Assembly: GCA_036675265.1 (NCBI GenBank)
Contig: JAKFFJ010000048.1
Coordinates: 1-28,887, forward strand
Source: CAMPJU01 sp036675265
GTDB lineage: Bacteria; Pseudomonadota; Gammaproteobacteria; Xanthomonadales; Xanthomonadaceae
Length of the DNA: 28,887 bases
Direction: 5' to 3'
Part shown: positions 8,358 to 15,509 of the stretch, one piece after another
How the letters are laid out: every line of letters starts with the position of its first letter
Position numbering within the stretch: position 1 is the first letter of the stretch
Notes under the pieces: model-generated
Told to the model about the DNA's origin: nothing
Database searches by the model: none
What the model saw: only the letters and a program-made list of their open reading frames with translations
Translations under genes and position numbers: made by a program

Positions 8358-8847
8358 GCCGCGGTCGGGCGTGCAGGCCCGCATCCTGGTGGTGTGCCTC
8401 GGCAACATCTGCCGGTCGCCGATGGCCGAGGGCCTCCTGCGCGCGCGCATCGAACGATCGCGATTCGCCGGTCGCGTCGAACTGGATTCGGCGGGGACGG
8501 GCAGCTGGCACGTCGGCCAGGCGCCGGATCCGCGCGCGGTGGCGTGCGTCCAGGCCGCCGGGGTCGACATCGCCGGGTTGCGAGGCCGCCAGGTCACCCG
8601 CGAGGACTTCCACCACTTCGACTGGATCCTCTGCGCCGATCGCCAGAACCTGCGCGACGTGCAGGCGCTGGCGCCGATGCGGATGAAGCAGCGCGCCAGC
8701 CTGCTGCTCGAGTGGGCGGGCGTACCCGGCGATGGCGAGATCCCGGACCCGTACACCGGCAACGAGCGCCACTTCGAACATGTCCGGCGCTTGCTGGAGC
8801 AGGCGGCGGATGGGGTCGTGGACAGGTTGCGCCGCGAGCTCGGCTAG
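8350..8847 (+). CDS. Low-molecular-weight protein tyrosine phosphatase
   Basis: A cytoplasmic phosphotyrosine phosphatase of the arsenate-reductase-like fold. Its 165 residues contain the catalytic P-loop VCLGNICRSP near the N-terminus (C-x5-R) and the general-acid motif DPYTG near residue 136. The start ATG lies within the end of kdsB (ATGGCTGA overlap), which implies translational coupling to the Kdo/lipid A genes. In other bacteria such enzymes counteract tyrosine kinases of polysaccharide export. No kinase is visible here, so its substrate is unknown. Confidence 0.9.
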   Translation: MAEPRSGVQARILVVCLGNICRSPMAEGLLRARIERSRFAGRVELDSAGTGSWHVGQAPDPRAVACVQAAGVDIAGLRGRQVTREDFHHFDWILCADRQNLRDVQALAPMRMKQRASLLLEWAGVPGDGEIPDPYTGNERHFEHVRRLLEQAADGVVDRLRRELG

Positions 8848-8890
8848 GCGCTTCGCCGCCATGGCGGCTCCCACGGGGCTCCTACAATGG
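8848..8890. repeat. REP-like palindromic intergenic element
   Basis: The gap before uvrC contains the perfect palindrome GCCGCCATGGCGGC, flanked by the words GGGAGCC and GTAGGAGC when read on the minus strand. Short GTAGGAGC/GGGAGCC elements with a GC-rich palindrome are a common intergenic repeat style in xanthomonads and pseudomonads. Only one copy is visible here, so the assignment as a dispersed repeat is by resemblance. Confidence 0.4.
8883..8888 (+). promoter_or_regulatory. Candidate -10 element for uvrC (leaderless)
   Basis: TACAAT lies exactly 6 bases before the uvrC ATG at 8895, so transcription would start at or next to the start codon. No good -35 is seen, and no Shine-Dalgarno sequence lies before the ATG. 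Both observations fit a leaderless mRNA. Confidence 0.45.
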
Positions 8891-8894
8891 GCGC

Positions 8895-10751
8895 ATGGCA
8901 GCGGCAAAGCCCACCTTCGACGGCAAGGCCTTCACCCGCGGGTTGAACACCGCGCCGGGCGTCTACCGCATGTACGCGGCCGACGACACGCTGCTGTACG
9001 TCGGCAAGGCCCGCGCCCTCAAGCAGCGCGTCGGCAGCTATTTCAACAACGCCCCGCGCTCCGCGCGCACGCAGTCGATGCTCTCCCAGCTCGCGCGCAT
9101 GGAGGTCACGGTCACCCGCACCGAGGCCGAGGCGCTGCTGCTGGAAAACCAGCTGATCAAGGCGCACCGCCCGCGCTACAACGTGCTGCTGCGCGACGAC
9201 AAGAGCTATCCCTACATCCTGCTGACCGAAGAGGACTGGCCGCGGATCGGCTTCCACCGGGGCGGGCGCGCGACGCCGGGCCGCTATTTCGGCCCGTATC
9301 CCAGCGCCTGGGCGGTCCGCGAGACGCTCAACCTCATGCATCGCCTGTTCCGGCTGCGCAGCTGCGAGGACAGCGTGTTCCGCAACCGCACGCGGCCCTG
9401 CCTGCAGCACCAGATCGGCCGTTGCAGCGCGCCGTGCGTCGGCCTGCCATCGCCCGGGGCCTACGCCGAGGACGTGCGCCGCGCCGTGCTGTTCCTGGAA
9501 GGCCGCAGCGACGAGCTGGGCAGCGAACTGGGACGCGAGATGGAAGCCGCCGCCGAACGCCTCGACTTCGAGGCCGCCGCGCACCTGCGCGACCAGTTGC
9601 AGATGATCCGCAAGCTGCAGGCGCGCCAGTTCGTCGACGGCCGCGCCGCCGACCTGGACGTGCTGGCGGTGGCGATGCAGGGCACCGCGGCCTGCGTGTT
9701 GCTGCTCGCCTTCCGCGACGGCCGCAACCTGGGCACCCGGGCGTTCTTCCCGAAGACCAACGGGGCCGAGGCGCCCGAGGTGCTGGCTGCCTTCGTGTCG
9801 CAGTACTACGGTGCGCAGCCGGCCCCGCGCGAGATCGTGCTCGACCGCGACATCCCCGACCGCGAACTGGTCGAGCAGGCCCTGTCCGGGGCGGCCGGCC
9901 GCAAGGTGCAGCTCAGGCCCAGCGTGCGCGGCGAGCGGGCCGGTTACCTGGACCTGGCCCGGCGCAACGCCGAGCAGGCCCTCGCCGCCGAGCTCGGCAG
10001 CCACGCCAGCCAGCAGGCGCGGGTGGATGCGTTGCGCGAGCTGCTCGGCCTGGACGAGGCGCCGCAGCGCATCGAGTGCTTCGACATCAGCCACACGATG
10101 GGCGAGGCGACGGTGGCGTCCTGCGTGGTGTTCGACGGGGCCGGGCCCGTGCGCGGGCAGTACCGGCGCTACAACATCGCCGGCATCGAGCCCGGCGACG
10201 ACTACGCGGCGATGCGGCAGGCGCTGGAGCGGCGCTTCCGGCGCGCGGTCGAGGGCGACGGCGTGGTGCCCGACGTGCTGCTGATCGATGGCGGGGCAGG
10301 GCAGCTCGCCCAGGCGCGCGACGTGCTCGGCGAACTGGGCGTGGCCGGCGTCTGCGCGGTGGGCGTGGCCAAGGGCGTGGCCCGCAAGCCCGGGGACGAG
10401 ACGCTGCTGCTGCCCGACGGCCGCGAGCTCAAGCCGGGCGCCGACTCGCCGGCACTGCAGCTGGTGCAGCAGGTGCGCGACGAGGCCCACCGGTTCGCGA
10501 TCACCGGCCACCGGGGACGCCGGCAGAAGGCGCGCACCAGCAGCCAGCTCGAGGATATCCCCGGGATCGGCCCGCGCCGGCGGGGTAACCTGTTGCGGCA
10601 CTTCGGCGGCCTGGCGGGGCTCAGGGCCGCCGGCATCGAGGAGATCGCGCGGGTCGAGGGCGTCAACGCCGCCCTGGCCGCGCGCATCTACGCGAGCCTG
10701 CACGGGCTGGACGTGCCATCCAACGAACCGGGACAGGCCAGGGACGCATGA
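8895..10751 (+). CDS. uvrC: Excinuclease ABC subunit C
   Basis: Makes both incisions in UvrABC nucleotide excision repair. The 618-residue protein has an N-terminal GIY-YIG nuclease domain (PGVYRMYAADDTLLYVGKA, about 21-39). A cysteine cluster C-x16-C-x7-C-x3-C follows (SCEDS, PCLQH, RCSAPC), as reported for an Fe-S cluster in UvrC. Then come the UVR helix pair (LDFEAAAHLRDQL), the RNase H-like domain (ECFDISHTMG and LLIDGGAGQL) and C-terminal helix-hairpin-helix motifs (IPGIGPRRRGNLLRHF). The start at 8895 gives family-like N-terminal residues. It overlaps pgsA by ATGA, as uvrC-pgsA does in many proteobacteria. Confidence 0.97.
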   Translation: MAAAKPTFDGKAFTRGLNTAPGVYRMYAADDTLLYVGKARALKQRVGSYFNNAPRSARTQSMLSQLARMEVTVTRTEAEALLLENQLIKAHRPRYNVLLRDDKSYPYILLTEEDWPRIGFHRGGRATPGRYFGPYPSAWAVRETLNLMHRLFRLRSCEDSVFRNRTRPCLQHQIGRCSAPCVGLPSPGAYAEDVRRAVLFLEGRSDELGSELGREMEAAAERLDFEAAAHLRDQLQMIRKLQARQFVDGRAADLDVLAVAMQGTAACVLLLAFRDGRNLGTRAFFPKTNGAEAPEVLAAFVSQYYGAQPAPREIVLDRDIPDRELVEQALSGAAGRKVQLRPSVRGERAGYLDLARRNAEQALAAELGSHASQQARVDALRELLGLDEAPQRIECFDISHTMGEATVASCVVFDGAGPVRGQYRRYNIAGIEPGDDYAAMRQALERRFRRAVEGDGVVPDVLLIDGGAGQLAQARDVLGELGVAGVCAVGVAKGVARKPGDETLLLPDGRELKPGADSPALQLVQQVRDEAHRFAITGHRGRRQKARTSSQLEDIPGIGPRRRGNLLRHFGGLAGLRAAGIEEIARVEGVNAALAARIYASLHGLDVPSNEPGQARDA

Positions 10752-11359
10752 AGCTCACTCTCCCCACCGCGCTCACGCTGCTGCGGATCCTGCTGATCCC
10801 GGTGCTGGTGCTGGTGTTCTACCTCCCGCACGGCTGGACCAATTTCGCCTCCGCCTTCGTGTTCGCGCTGGCGGCGGTGACCGACTGGCTGGACGGCTGG
10901 ATCGCGCGCCGCTTCGACATGCATTCGGCGTTCGGCGCCTTCCTGGACCCGGTGGCCGACAAGCTGATGGTGTCCACCGCGCTGTTCCTCATCGTGCAGG
11001 GGCACCCGACGGCCTGGATGGCGCTGTGGGCCGCCGTGATCGTGGGCCGCGAGATCGCGGTGTCGGCGCTGCGCGAATGGATGGCCGAGATCGGCCAGCG
11101 CGCGCGGGTGTCCGTGGCGACGGTCGGCAAGATCAAGACCGTGGTGCAGATGGTGGCGGTGACCTGCCTGCTGTACTCCATCACGCCGGCGCCGGCCAAC
11201 GCCGCCCGGGTGCACGTCGAACCGTGGATGGGGGAGGTCGTCTTCCACATCGGCGACTGGCTGCTGGCCGCCGCGGCGCTGCTGACCCTGTGGTCCGGAT
11301 ATGAATATCTCCGTGCCGCATGGCCGTCCCTGCGCGCGGATCAGCGCGCCGGGAGTTGA
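10748..11359 (+). CDS. pgsA: CDP-diacylglycerol--glycerol-3-phosphate 3-phosphatidyltransferase
   Basis: Makes phosphatidylglycerol phosphate, the committed step to phosphatidylglycerol and cardiolipin, in the inner membrane. Its 203 residues include several hydrophobic segments. The CDP-alcohol phosphatidyltransferase signature D-G-x2-A-R-x8-G-x3-D-x3-D is complete (DGWIARRFDMHSAFGAFLDP, then VADK, about 55-78). The ATG overlaps the uvrC stop. Its own stop TGA lies inside the -35 hexamer of the downstream tRNA promoter. Confidence 0.95.
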   Translation: MKLTLPTALTLLRILLIPVLVLVFYLPHGWTNFASAFVFALAAVTDWLDGWIARRFDMHSAFGAFLDPVADKLMVSTALFLIVQGHPTAWMALWAAVIVGREIAVSALREWMAEIGQRARVSVATVGKIKTVVQMVAVTCLLYSITPAPANAARVHVEPWMGEVVFHIGDWLLAAAALLTLWSGYEYLRAAWPSLRADQRAGS

Positions 11360-11383
11360 CAGGGCCGCGCCTGCGGCTAGAAT
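11356..11383 (+). promoter_or_regulatory. Promoter of the tRNA-Gly-Cys-Leu cluster
   Basis: TTGACA (11356-11361) and TAGAAT (11378-11383) are separated by 16 bases. The start of tRNA-Gly is 12 bases further on. This is a near-consensus sigma-70 promoter. Its -35 overlaps the pgsA stop codon. Confidence 0.8.
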
Positions 11384-11394
11384 TTCCGCTCCCC

Positions 11395-11470
<76 letters not shown>

Positions 11471-11481
11471 GGTTCCAAGCG

Positions 11482-11503
11482 ACCCCGGTCCCACCGGGGT
11501 TTT
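11482..11503 (+). terminator. Intrinsic terminator-like hairpin between tRNA-Gly and tRNA-Cys
   Basis: ACCCCGGT (11482-11489), loop CCC, ACCGGGGT (11493-11500), then TTTT and GCGTTT. An 8-bp perfect stem followed by a short T-tract is a standard intrinsic terminator shape. It lies inside the tRNA cluster rather than after it, so it may be partial, or the downstream tRNAs may have another promoter. A second short inverted repeat, CGGGAC-C-GTCCCG, follows at 11514-11526. Confidence 0.6.
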
Positions 11504-11533
11504 GCGTTTCTACCGGGACCGTCCCGGGCTGCC

Positions 11534-11607
11534 GGCCAGGTGGCAGAGTGGTTATGCAGCGGCCTGCAAAGCCGCGTACGCCGGTTCAATTCCGACCCTG
11601 GCCTCCA
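11534..11607 (+). tRNA. tRNA-Cys(GCA)
   Basis: A 74-base tRNA with acceptor GGCCAGG/CCTGGCC, T loop TTCAATT and encoded CCA. Anticodon GCA is at 11566-11568. It corresponds to cysT of E. coli by position. No separate promoter is visible in the 30 bases after the upstream hairpin. Confidence 0.96.
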
Positions 11608-11622
11608 TACACTGCGTTGCCT

Positions 11623-11709
11623 GCCCGGGTGGCGTAACTGGTAGACGCAGCGGACTTAAAATCCGCCGGCCTCGCGGCCATGCGGGTTCGAGTCCCGCCC
11701 CGGGCACCA
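11623..11709 (+). tRNA. tRNA-Leu(TAA)
   Basis: An 87-base type II tRNA with a long variable arm, acceptor GCCCGGG/CCCGGGC and encoded CCA. Anticodon TAA is at 11657-11659 in the loop CTTAAAA. It corresponds to leuZ of E. coli by position and lies 15 bases after tRNA-Cys. Confidence 0.96.
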
Positions 11710-11730
11710 TGTCGTGACGCGGGCCCGCGC

Positions 11731-11736
11731 TAAGCT
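11731..11736 (+). promoter_or_regulatory. Candidate -10 element for the glutamate-synthase-like gene (leaderless)
   Basis: TAAGCT ends 6 bases before the ATG at 11743, the same spacing as TACAAT before uvrC. The hexamer is only a moderate match to TATAAT, and there is no clear -35. Confidence 0.3.
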
Positions 11737-11742
11737 GGGGCG

Positions 11743-13362
11743 ATGCTCCGGTACACCCCCTACCTCCTGAGCCTCGCGCTCGCCCTGCTCAGCCTGTCGA
11801 TGGTGGCCAGCGGCCACGCCGCCTGGGGCTGGGCACTGGCCATCTTCGGTGGACTGCTGCTGCTCGGCACGGCCGACCTGCTGCAGAAGACCAGCACGCT
11901 GCGGCGCAACTACCCGATCCTCGCGCACTTCCGGTACGGCCTGGAATCGATCGGCCCGGAGATGCGCCAGTACTTCATCGAGTCCGACACCGCGGAGGTG
12001 CCGTTCTCCCGGCAGCAGCGCGCACTCGTGTACCAGCGCGCCAAGTCGGTCAACGACACGCGGCCGTTCGGCAGCCAGCACGATGCCTACGCCGCCGACT
12101 ACGAATGGATCAACCATTCCCTGGCGCCGACCTTCATCGAGTCGCACGATTTCCGCCTGGTCGTCGGGCCCGAACGCCGGCAGCCCTACGTGGCCAGCGT
12201 GTTCAACATCTCGGCGATGAGCTTCGGGTCGCTGTCGGCCAACGCGATCCGCGCATTGAACGGCGGGGCGAAGCGGGGCGGCTTCTACCACGACACGGGC
12301 GAGGGCTCGATCTCGCCGTACCACCTGGAAGCGGGCGGGGACCTGGTCTGGGAGATCGGGTCGGGCTACTTCGGGTGCCGCGACGAGGCGGGGAACTTCG
12401 ATCCGGCGCGGTTCGCGAAGAACGCCGACCGCCCCGAAGTGAAGATGATCGAGGTGAAGCTGTCGCAGGGCGCCAAGCCCGGCCACGGCGGCATGTTGCC
12501 CGGCGCCAAGGTCAGCGCCGAGATCGCGGCGACGCGCGGCGTGCTCCAAGGCGTGGATTGCATCTCGCCTGCGCAGCACGCGGCGTTCGACACGCCCATC
12601 GGCCTGCTGGAGTTCGTCGCGAAGCTGCGCGAGCTCTCGGGTGACCGGCCCACCGGCATCAAGCTCGCCATCGGCCACCCCTGGGAGTGGTTCGGCATCG
12701 CCAAGGCCATGCACGAGAGCGGCATCGTGCCCGACTTCATCGTGGTCGACGGCGCCGAGGGCGGCACCGGCGCGGCGCCCGCGGAATTCATCGAGCACGT
12801 CGGCGTGCCGATGCACGAGGGGCTGATGCTCGTGCACAACACGCTGGTCGGGCTGGGGATGCGCGGCCGCACCCGCCTGGCGGCCGCGGGAAAGATCGTC
12901 AGCGCGTTCGACATCGCGCGGACCATGGCGATGGGCGCGGACTGGTGCAACGCGGCGCGCGGCTTCATGTTCGCGGTCGGCTGCATCCAGGCGCAGACCT
13001 GCCACACCGACCATTGCCCCACCGGCGTCGCCACGCAGGATCCGCGCCGCTGGAAGCACCTGGACGTCGCCGACAAGACCGGGCGCGTGGCGGCGTTCCA
13101 CCAGAACACGTTGCATGCGTTGCGCGACCTGTTGTGCGCGGCGGGCCTGAAGGGGCCGGACGAGCTCGGGCCCGAGCACATCCTGCGCCGCGTCGGCCCG
13201 GCGGAAGTGCGTTCGCTGGAGGCGTTGTATGCCTGGCTGGAGCCCGGCGAGTTGCTGGAGGGCGTGCCGAAGCACGCGTTGTTCCAGCACTTCTGGCGCG
13301 AGTCGCGCAGCGACAGCTTCAAGCCGCCTCCGAAGGTGGTGGCGATGCGCGGGACGCGCTAG
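11743..13362 (+). CDS. Membrane-anchored FMN-binding glutamate synthase family protein
   Basis: The protein (539 residues) has two N-terminal hydrophobic helices (about 5-25 and 28-46) and then a domain like the FMN-binding synthase half of glutamate synthase large subunit. Motifs seen are FNISAMSFGSLS (about 155-166), GSISPYHLEAGGDL, GAKPGHGGMLPG, VVDGAEGGTGAAP and the 3Fe-4S cysteines C414-x5-C420-x4-C425 (CIQAQTCHTDHCP). The glutaminase domain of GltB is absent. The electron donor and the substrate of these stand-alone, membrane-linked homologues are not established, so glutamate synthase activity should not be assumed. It is transcribed away from the tRNA cluster and converges with the arsC-like gene 10 bases after its stop. 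Confidence 0.88.
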   Translation: MLRYTPYLLSLALALLSLSMVASGHAAWGWALAIFGGLLLLGTADLLQKTSTLRRNYPILAHFRYGLESIGPEMRQYFIESDTAEVPFSRQQRALVYQRAKSVNDTRPFGSQHDAYAADYEWINHSLAPTFIESHDFRLVVGPERRQPYVASVFNISAMSFGSLSANAIRALNGGAKRGGFYHDTGEGSISPYHLEAGGDLVWEIGSGYFGCRDEAGNFDPARFAKNADRPEVKMIEVKLSQGAKPGHGGMLPGAKVSAEIAATRGVLQGVDCISPAQHAAFDTPIGLLEFVAKLRELSGDRPTGIKLAIGHPWEWFGIAKAMHESGIVPDFIVVDGAEGGTGAAPAEFIEHVGVPMHEGLMLVHNTLVGLGMRGRTRLAAAGKIVSAFDIARTMAMGADWCNAARGFMFAVGCIQAQTCHTDHCPTGVATQDPRRWKHLDVADKTGRVAAFHQNTLHALRDLLCAAGLKGPDELGPEHILRRVGPAEVRSLEALYAWLEPGELLEGVPKHALFQHFWRESRSDSFKPPPKVVAMRGTR

Positions 13363-13372
13363 CCGCAGCTCG

Positions 13373-13717
13373 CTAGAGCAGTTCGAGCACGCGTTCGGGT
13401 GGACGCCCGATGACGGCGCGACCGCCGTGCACGAAGACCGGGCGTTCGATCAGGCGTGGGTATTCCGCCATCGCGGCGATGACCTGGTCGTCGGTCACCG
13501 AGGGATCGTCGAGGCCAAGCTGCGTGTATTCGGGCTCGCCCGTGCGCAGCAGGGCGCGGGCCGGCAGGTCCAGCATCGCCAGCAGCTCGCGCAGCTGCGC
13601 GGCATCCGGCGGGGTCTCGAGGTAGTACACCAGTTCGGGCTCGATGCCGCGTTCGCGCAGCAGCTCCAGCGCGCCGCGCGACTTCGAACACCGGGTGTTG
13701 TGGAACAGACGGGACAT
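13373..13717 (-). CDS. ArsC family (arsenate reductase-like, thioredoxin-fold) protein
   Basis: The 114-residue product has the N-terminal motif HNTRCSKSR with the candidate catalytic cysteine C10 and the C-terminal RPVFVHGGRAVIGRPPE segment. Both are typical of glutaredoxin-linked ArsC proteins. Arsenate reductases usually have HNPxCSxS, so the proline is replaced by threonine here, as in the YfgD-like branch. No ars operon genes are adjacent, which favours a housekeeping redox protein over arsenic resistance. It lies between the convergent glutamate-synthase-like gene and tRNA-Val. Confidence 0.85.
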   Translation of the reverse strand: MSRLFHNTRCSKSRGALELLRERGIEPELVYYLETPPDAAQLRELLAMLDLPARALLRTGEPEYTQLGLDDPSVTDDQVIAAMAEYPRLIERPVFVHGGRAVIGRPPERVLELL

Positions 13718-13731
13718 GGGACCCCATGGCC

Positions 13732-13806
13732 TGGTGGGCGGTGCAGGGATCGAACCTGCGACCCTTGCCGTGTGAAGGCAATGCTCTACCGCTGAGCTAA
13801 CCGCCC
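13732..13806 (-). tRNA. tRNA-Val(CAC)
   Basis: A 75-base tRNA with acceptor GGGCGGT/ACCGCCC, D arm GCTC-GAGC, T loop TTCGATC and encoded CCA. The anticodon loop TTCACAC places CAC at 13774-13772. It is a single tRNA gene just upstream of the arsC-like gene on the same strand. Confidence 0.96.
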
Positions 13807-13816
13807 GAGCCGCGGA

Positions 13817-13845
13817 ATTCTACGGTCCGGGCGCGGGCGCGGCAA
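13817..13845 (-). promoter_or_regulatory. Promoter of tRNA-Val(CAC)
   Basis: On the minus strand TTGCCG (13845-13840) and TAGAAT (13822-13817) are separated by 17 bases. The tRNA 5' end is 10 bases past the -10. The -10 hexamer is identical to that of the tRNA-Gly cluster promoter. Confidence 0.72.
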
Positions 13846-13857
13846 GCGCGTGGTCGA

Positions 13858-14859
13858 TCAGAACACCTGGCACTGCCTGAACCGCACGGGCTGGTTGCTG
13901 CCCGGTGCCGGCTGCAGCTGCAGCCGCGAGGTGCGCAGCGTTTCGTATTGCTCGAGGATCCCGCAGATGTCGGCCAGGCGCTCGTCCGCGTCGCTGCGCA
14001 GGTCGACCAGCAGCGTCGAGTCGGTGACCCAGGCCGCGTCGGCGATGCCCGGCAGCGCCGAGACCGCCAGGGCCACCTGGCTGCGGTCGAAGGCTTCCTC
14101 GGCGGGCGTCGAGGCGACGGCTGCGGGATCGGCCGACGTTGCGTCCGCAGGCATGGTGGCGTCGCCCCCGACCGCAGGCGCCGGGATCGGCACCGGTGCC
14201 GCAGCGGTGGGATCGACCGCGGGGGCCGCGGCGACGACCGGTCCCGGGCCCTGTTCGGGCGCATACCCGCGTCCTGCCACCAGGGCCACGACCACGCCCA
14301 CGGCAACGGCGCCCAGCCACGCGAGGCGGATGCGACCGCGGGCCACGCCGGCCGCGTCGGCCACCGCTTCGTCGCGCAGCGTCTCGGGCAGCATCGGCGA
14401 CAACTCGCGCCACAGCGCGCCGTCGTCCAGCAGCTGCAGCTTCTCCTGCGCGGCGATCCCCTTGCGCACGTCCGGATCGACCTGGCCCGTGGTCACCAGG
14501 ATCCCGCCGACCGCGCCGTTGGCGAGCAGTGCGTTTTCCAGCCCGTGGACCACGCGCCCGTCCACCACCGCGTCCTCGCCATGCCGGCAGGCGAGCAGCC
14601 ACTTGCGGCCATCGCGGCGCATCACGAAATCGGTCTGCCGCGCCCCCGCCAGGGCGACCGGATCGGCCTCCACCTCGAAGCCGCGGTGGCGCATCGCGTC
14701 GAGCACGAAGCGCGAGAACTCGCGCCATCGCATCCCGGCCAGTGCCGCCAGGCCAGCGTTGGCCTCGTCGCGCCGGCGCCGCGCCAGCCACAACCAGGCG
14801 CTCACGGCGGCGCCGATCGCCACGGTCACCAGGACCGCCAACAACCAGTGGAACGGCAT
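13858..14859 (-). CDS. Membrane-tethered Mrr-like restriction endonuclease-fold protein
   Basis: The 333-residue protein has an N-terminal transmembrane helix (about 5-27) and then a domain like the Mrr catalytic domain (about 40-150): FVLDAMRHRGFEVE, TDFVMRRDGRKWLLACRHG and GGILVTTGQVDPDV. A second transmembrane helix lies at about 182-203. An Ala/Pro-rich linker follows, then a C-terminal alpha/beta segment of about 75 residues with no family recognised. In active Mrr enzymes the second strand carries Q-x-K. Here that position reads A-C-R, so the catalytic lysine is replaced. It is probably not a classical restriction enzyme. The ATG follows GAGGGGA at a good distance. The phasin gene lies upstream on the same strand. 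Confidence 0.75.
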   Translation of the reverse strand: MPFHWLLAVLVTVAIGAAVSAWLWLARRRRDEANAGLAALAGMRWREFSRFVLDAMRHRGFEVEADPVALAGARQTDFVMRRDGRKWLLACRHGEDAVVDGRVVHGLENALLANGAVGGILVTTGQVDPDVRKGIAAQEKLQLLDDGALWRELSPMLPETLRDEAVADAAGVARGRIRLAWLGAVAVGVVVALVAGRGYAPEQGPGPVVAAAPAVDPTAAAPVPIPAPAVGGDATMPADATSADPAAVASTPAEEAFDRSQVALAVSALPGIADAAWVTDSTLLVDLRSDADERLADICGILEQYETLRTSRLQLQPAPGSNQPVRFRQCQVF

Positions 14860-14883
14860 CCAGCTTCCCCTCTGCAAGACCGC

Positions 14884-14905
14884 GGCCGGCGAACGTGCGC
14901 CGGCC
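14884..14905. repeat. Perfect 8-bp inverted repeat between phasin and Mrr-like genes
   Basis: GGCCGGCG (14884-14891), loop AACGTG, CGCCGGCC (14898-14905). It lies in the 64-base gap downstream of the phasin stop. There is no T-tract on either side, so it would be a stable hairpin or a partial transcription barrier rather than a standard terminator. Confidence 0.5.
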
Positions 14906-14923
14906 AATCGACGAATTCTAGGC

Positions 14924-15427
14924 TCAGGCGGGCGGCTTGCGGGTGGCCGCGCCTTCGCCGGTCGTGCGCGCCGTCTTCCTCGCGGGCTTCGCGGACGCTG
15001 TTGCGCCGGTGGCAGCCGCTGCGCGCGCCTCGCGTAGTTCCTCGCCCAGCGCATCGATGCGCCGCCCCAGGGCCTCCATGTCCTCGCGGCGCGGCACCCC
15101 CAGGCGCAGCAGGGAGCGCTGCACGGCGTCCTCGACGAACTGGCCCATGCGGTCCCAGGTGCCGCTGGCGAAGCTGCGCACGTCGGCGGTGCCGCCGGCG
15201 CCGCCGGCATGCGTCCGCGCGCCCTCGCGCTCGGCGGCCATGCCGTCGCGGACCAGGCCGTCGAACAACTTGCTGCCCTCGGCCTGCGCGCGGGACCAGG
15301 CGCCGACGCCGGCCAGCCAGACCTGGCGGGCCGATTCGCTCCAGTTGCCCATACCGCCTGCCCAGCGGTCGTCCGCATCGCGGGTGCCGTCATCGAAACG
15401 GCGATTGCCCGGGTCGTTGGTCGCCAT
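14924..15427 (-). CDS. Phasin family (polyhydroxyalkanoate granule-associated) protein
   Basis: The 167 residues have a hydrophilic N-terminus, the helix SARQVWLAGVGAWSRAQAEGSKLFDGLVRDG (about 31-61) and a second amphipathic helix containing FVEDAVQRSLLRLGVPRREDMEALGRRIDAL. They end in an Ala/Lys/Arg-rich tail (AKPARKTARTT), as in PhaI/PhaF-type phasins, whose basic tail may bind DNA. The small PHA-system gene lies just upstream on the same strand. No PHA synthase is in the window, so the granule role is inferred from family only. The ATG has a GAGG site upstream. Confidence 0.8.
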   Translation of the reverse strand: MATNDPGNRRFDDGTRDADDRWAGGMGNWSESARQVWLAGVGAWSRAQAEGSKLFDGLVRDGMAAEREGARTHAGGAGGTADVRSFASGTWDRMGQFVEDAVQRSLLRLGVPRREDMEALGRRIDALGEELREARAAAATGATASAKPARKTARTTGEGAATRKPPA

Positions 15428-15509
15428 GGCGCTTGCCTCGTCCGGTGGGGTGACGCCGATGCTGCCCCGGCGCCGATGAACGGCGCGTGGTGCCGTGCCC
15501 CCGGACCGG

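Noticed and set aside
13373..13717. Arsenic resistance determinant
   Set aside because: The ArsC-family protein stands alone without arsR, arsB or acr3, and its HNTRCS motif differs from the usual HNPxCS. A general redox role is as likely.
13858..14859. Active restriction-modification or defence system
   Set aside because: There is no methyltransferase or partner gene, the Q-x-K residue set is altered, and the protein has two membrane helices.
14884..14905. Intrinsic terminator after the phasin gene
   Set aside because: The 8-bp stem is perfect but no T-tract follows on the minus strand, so it was listed only as an inverted repeat.
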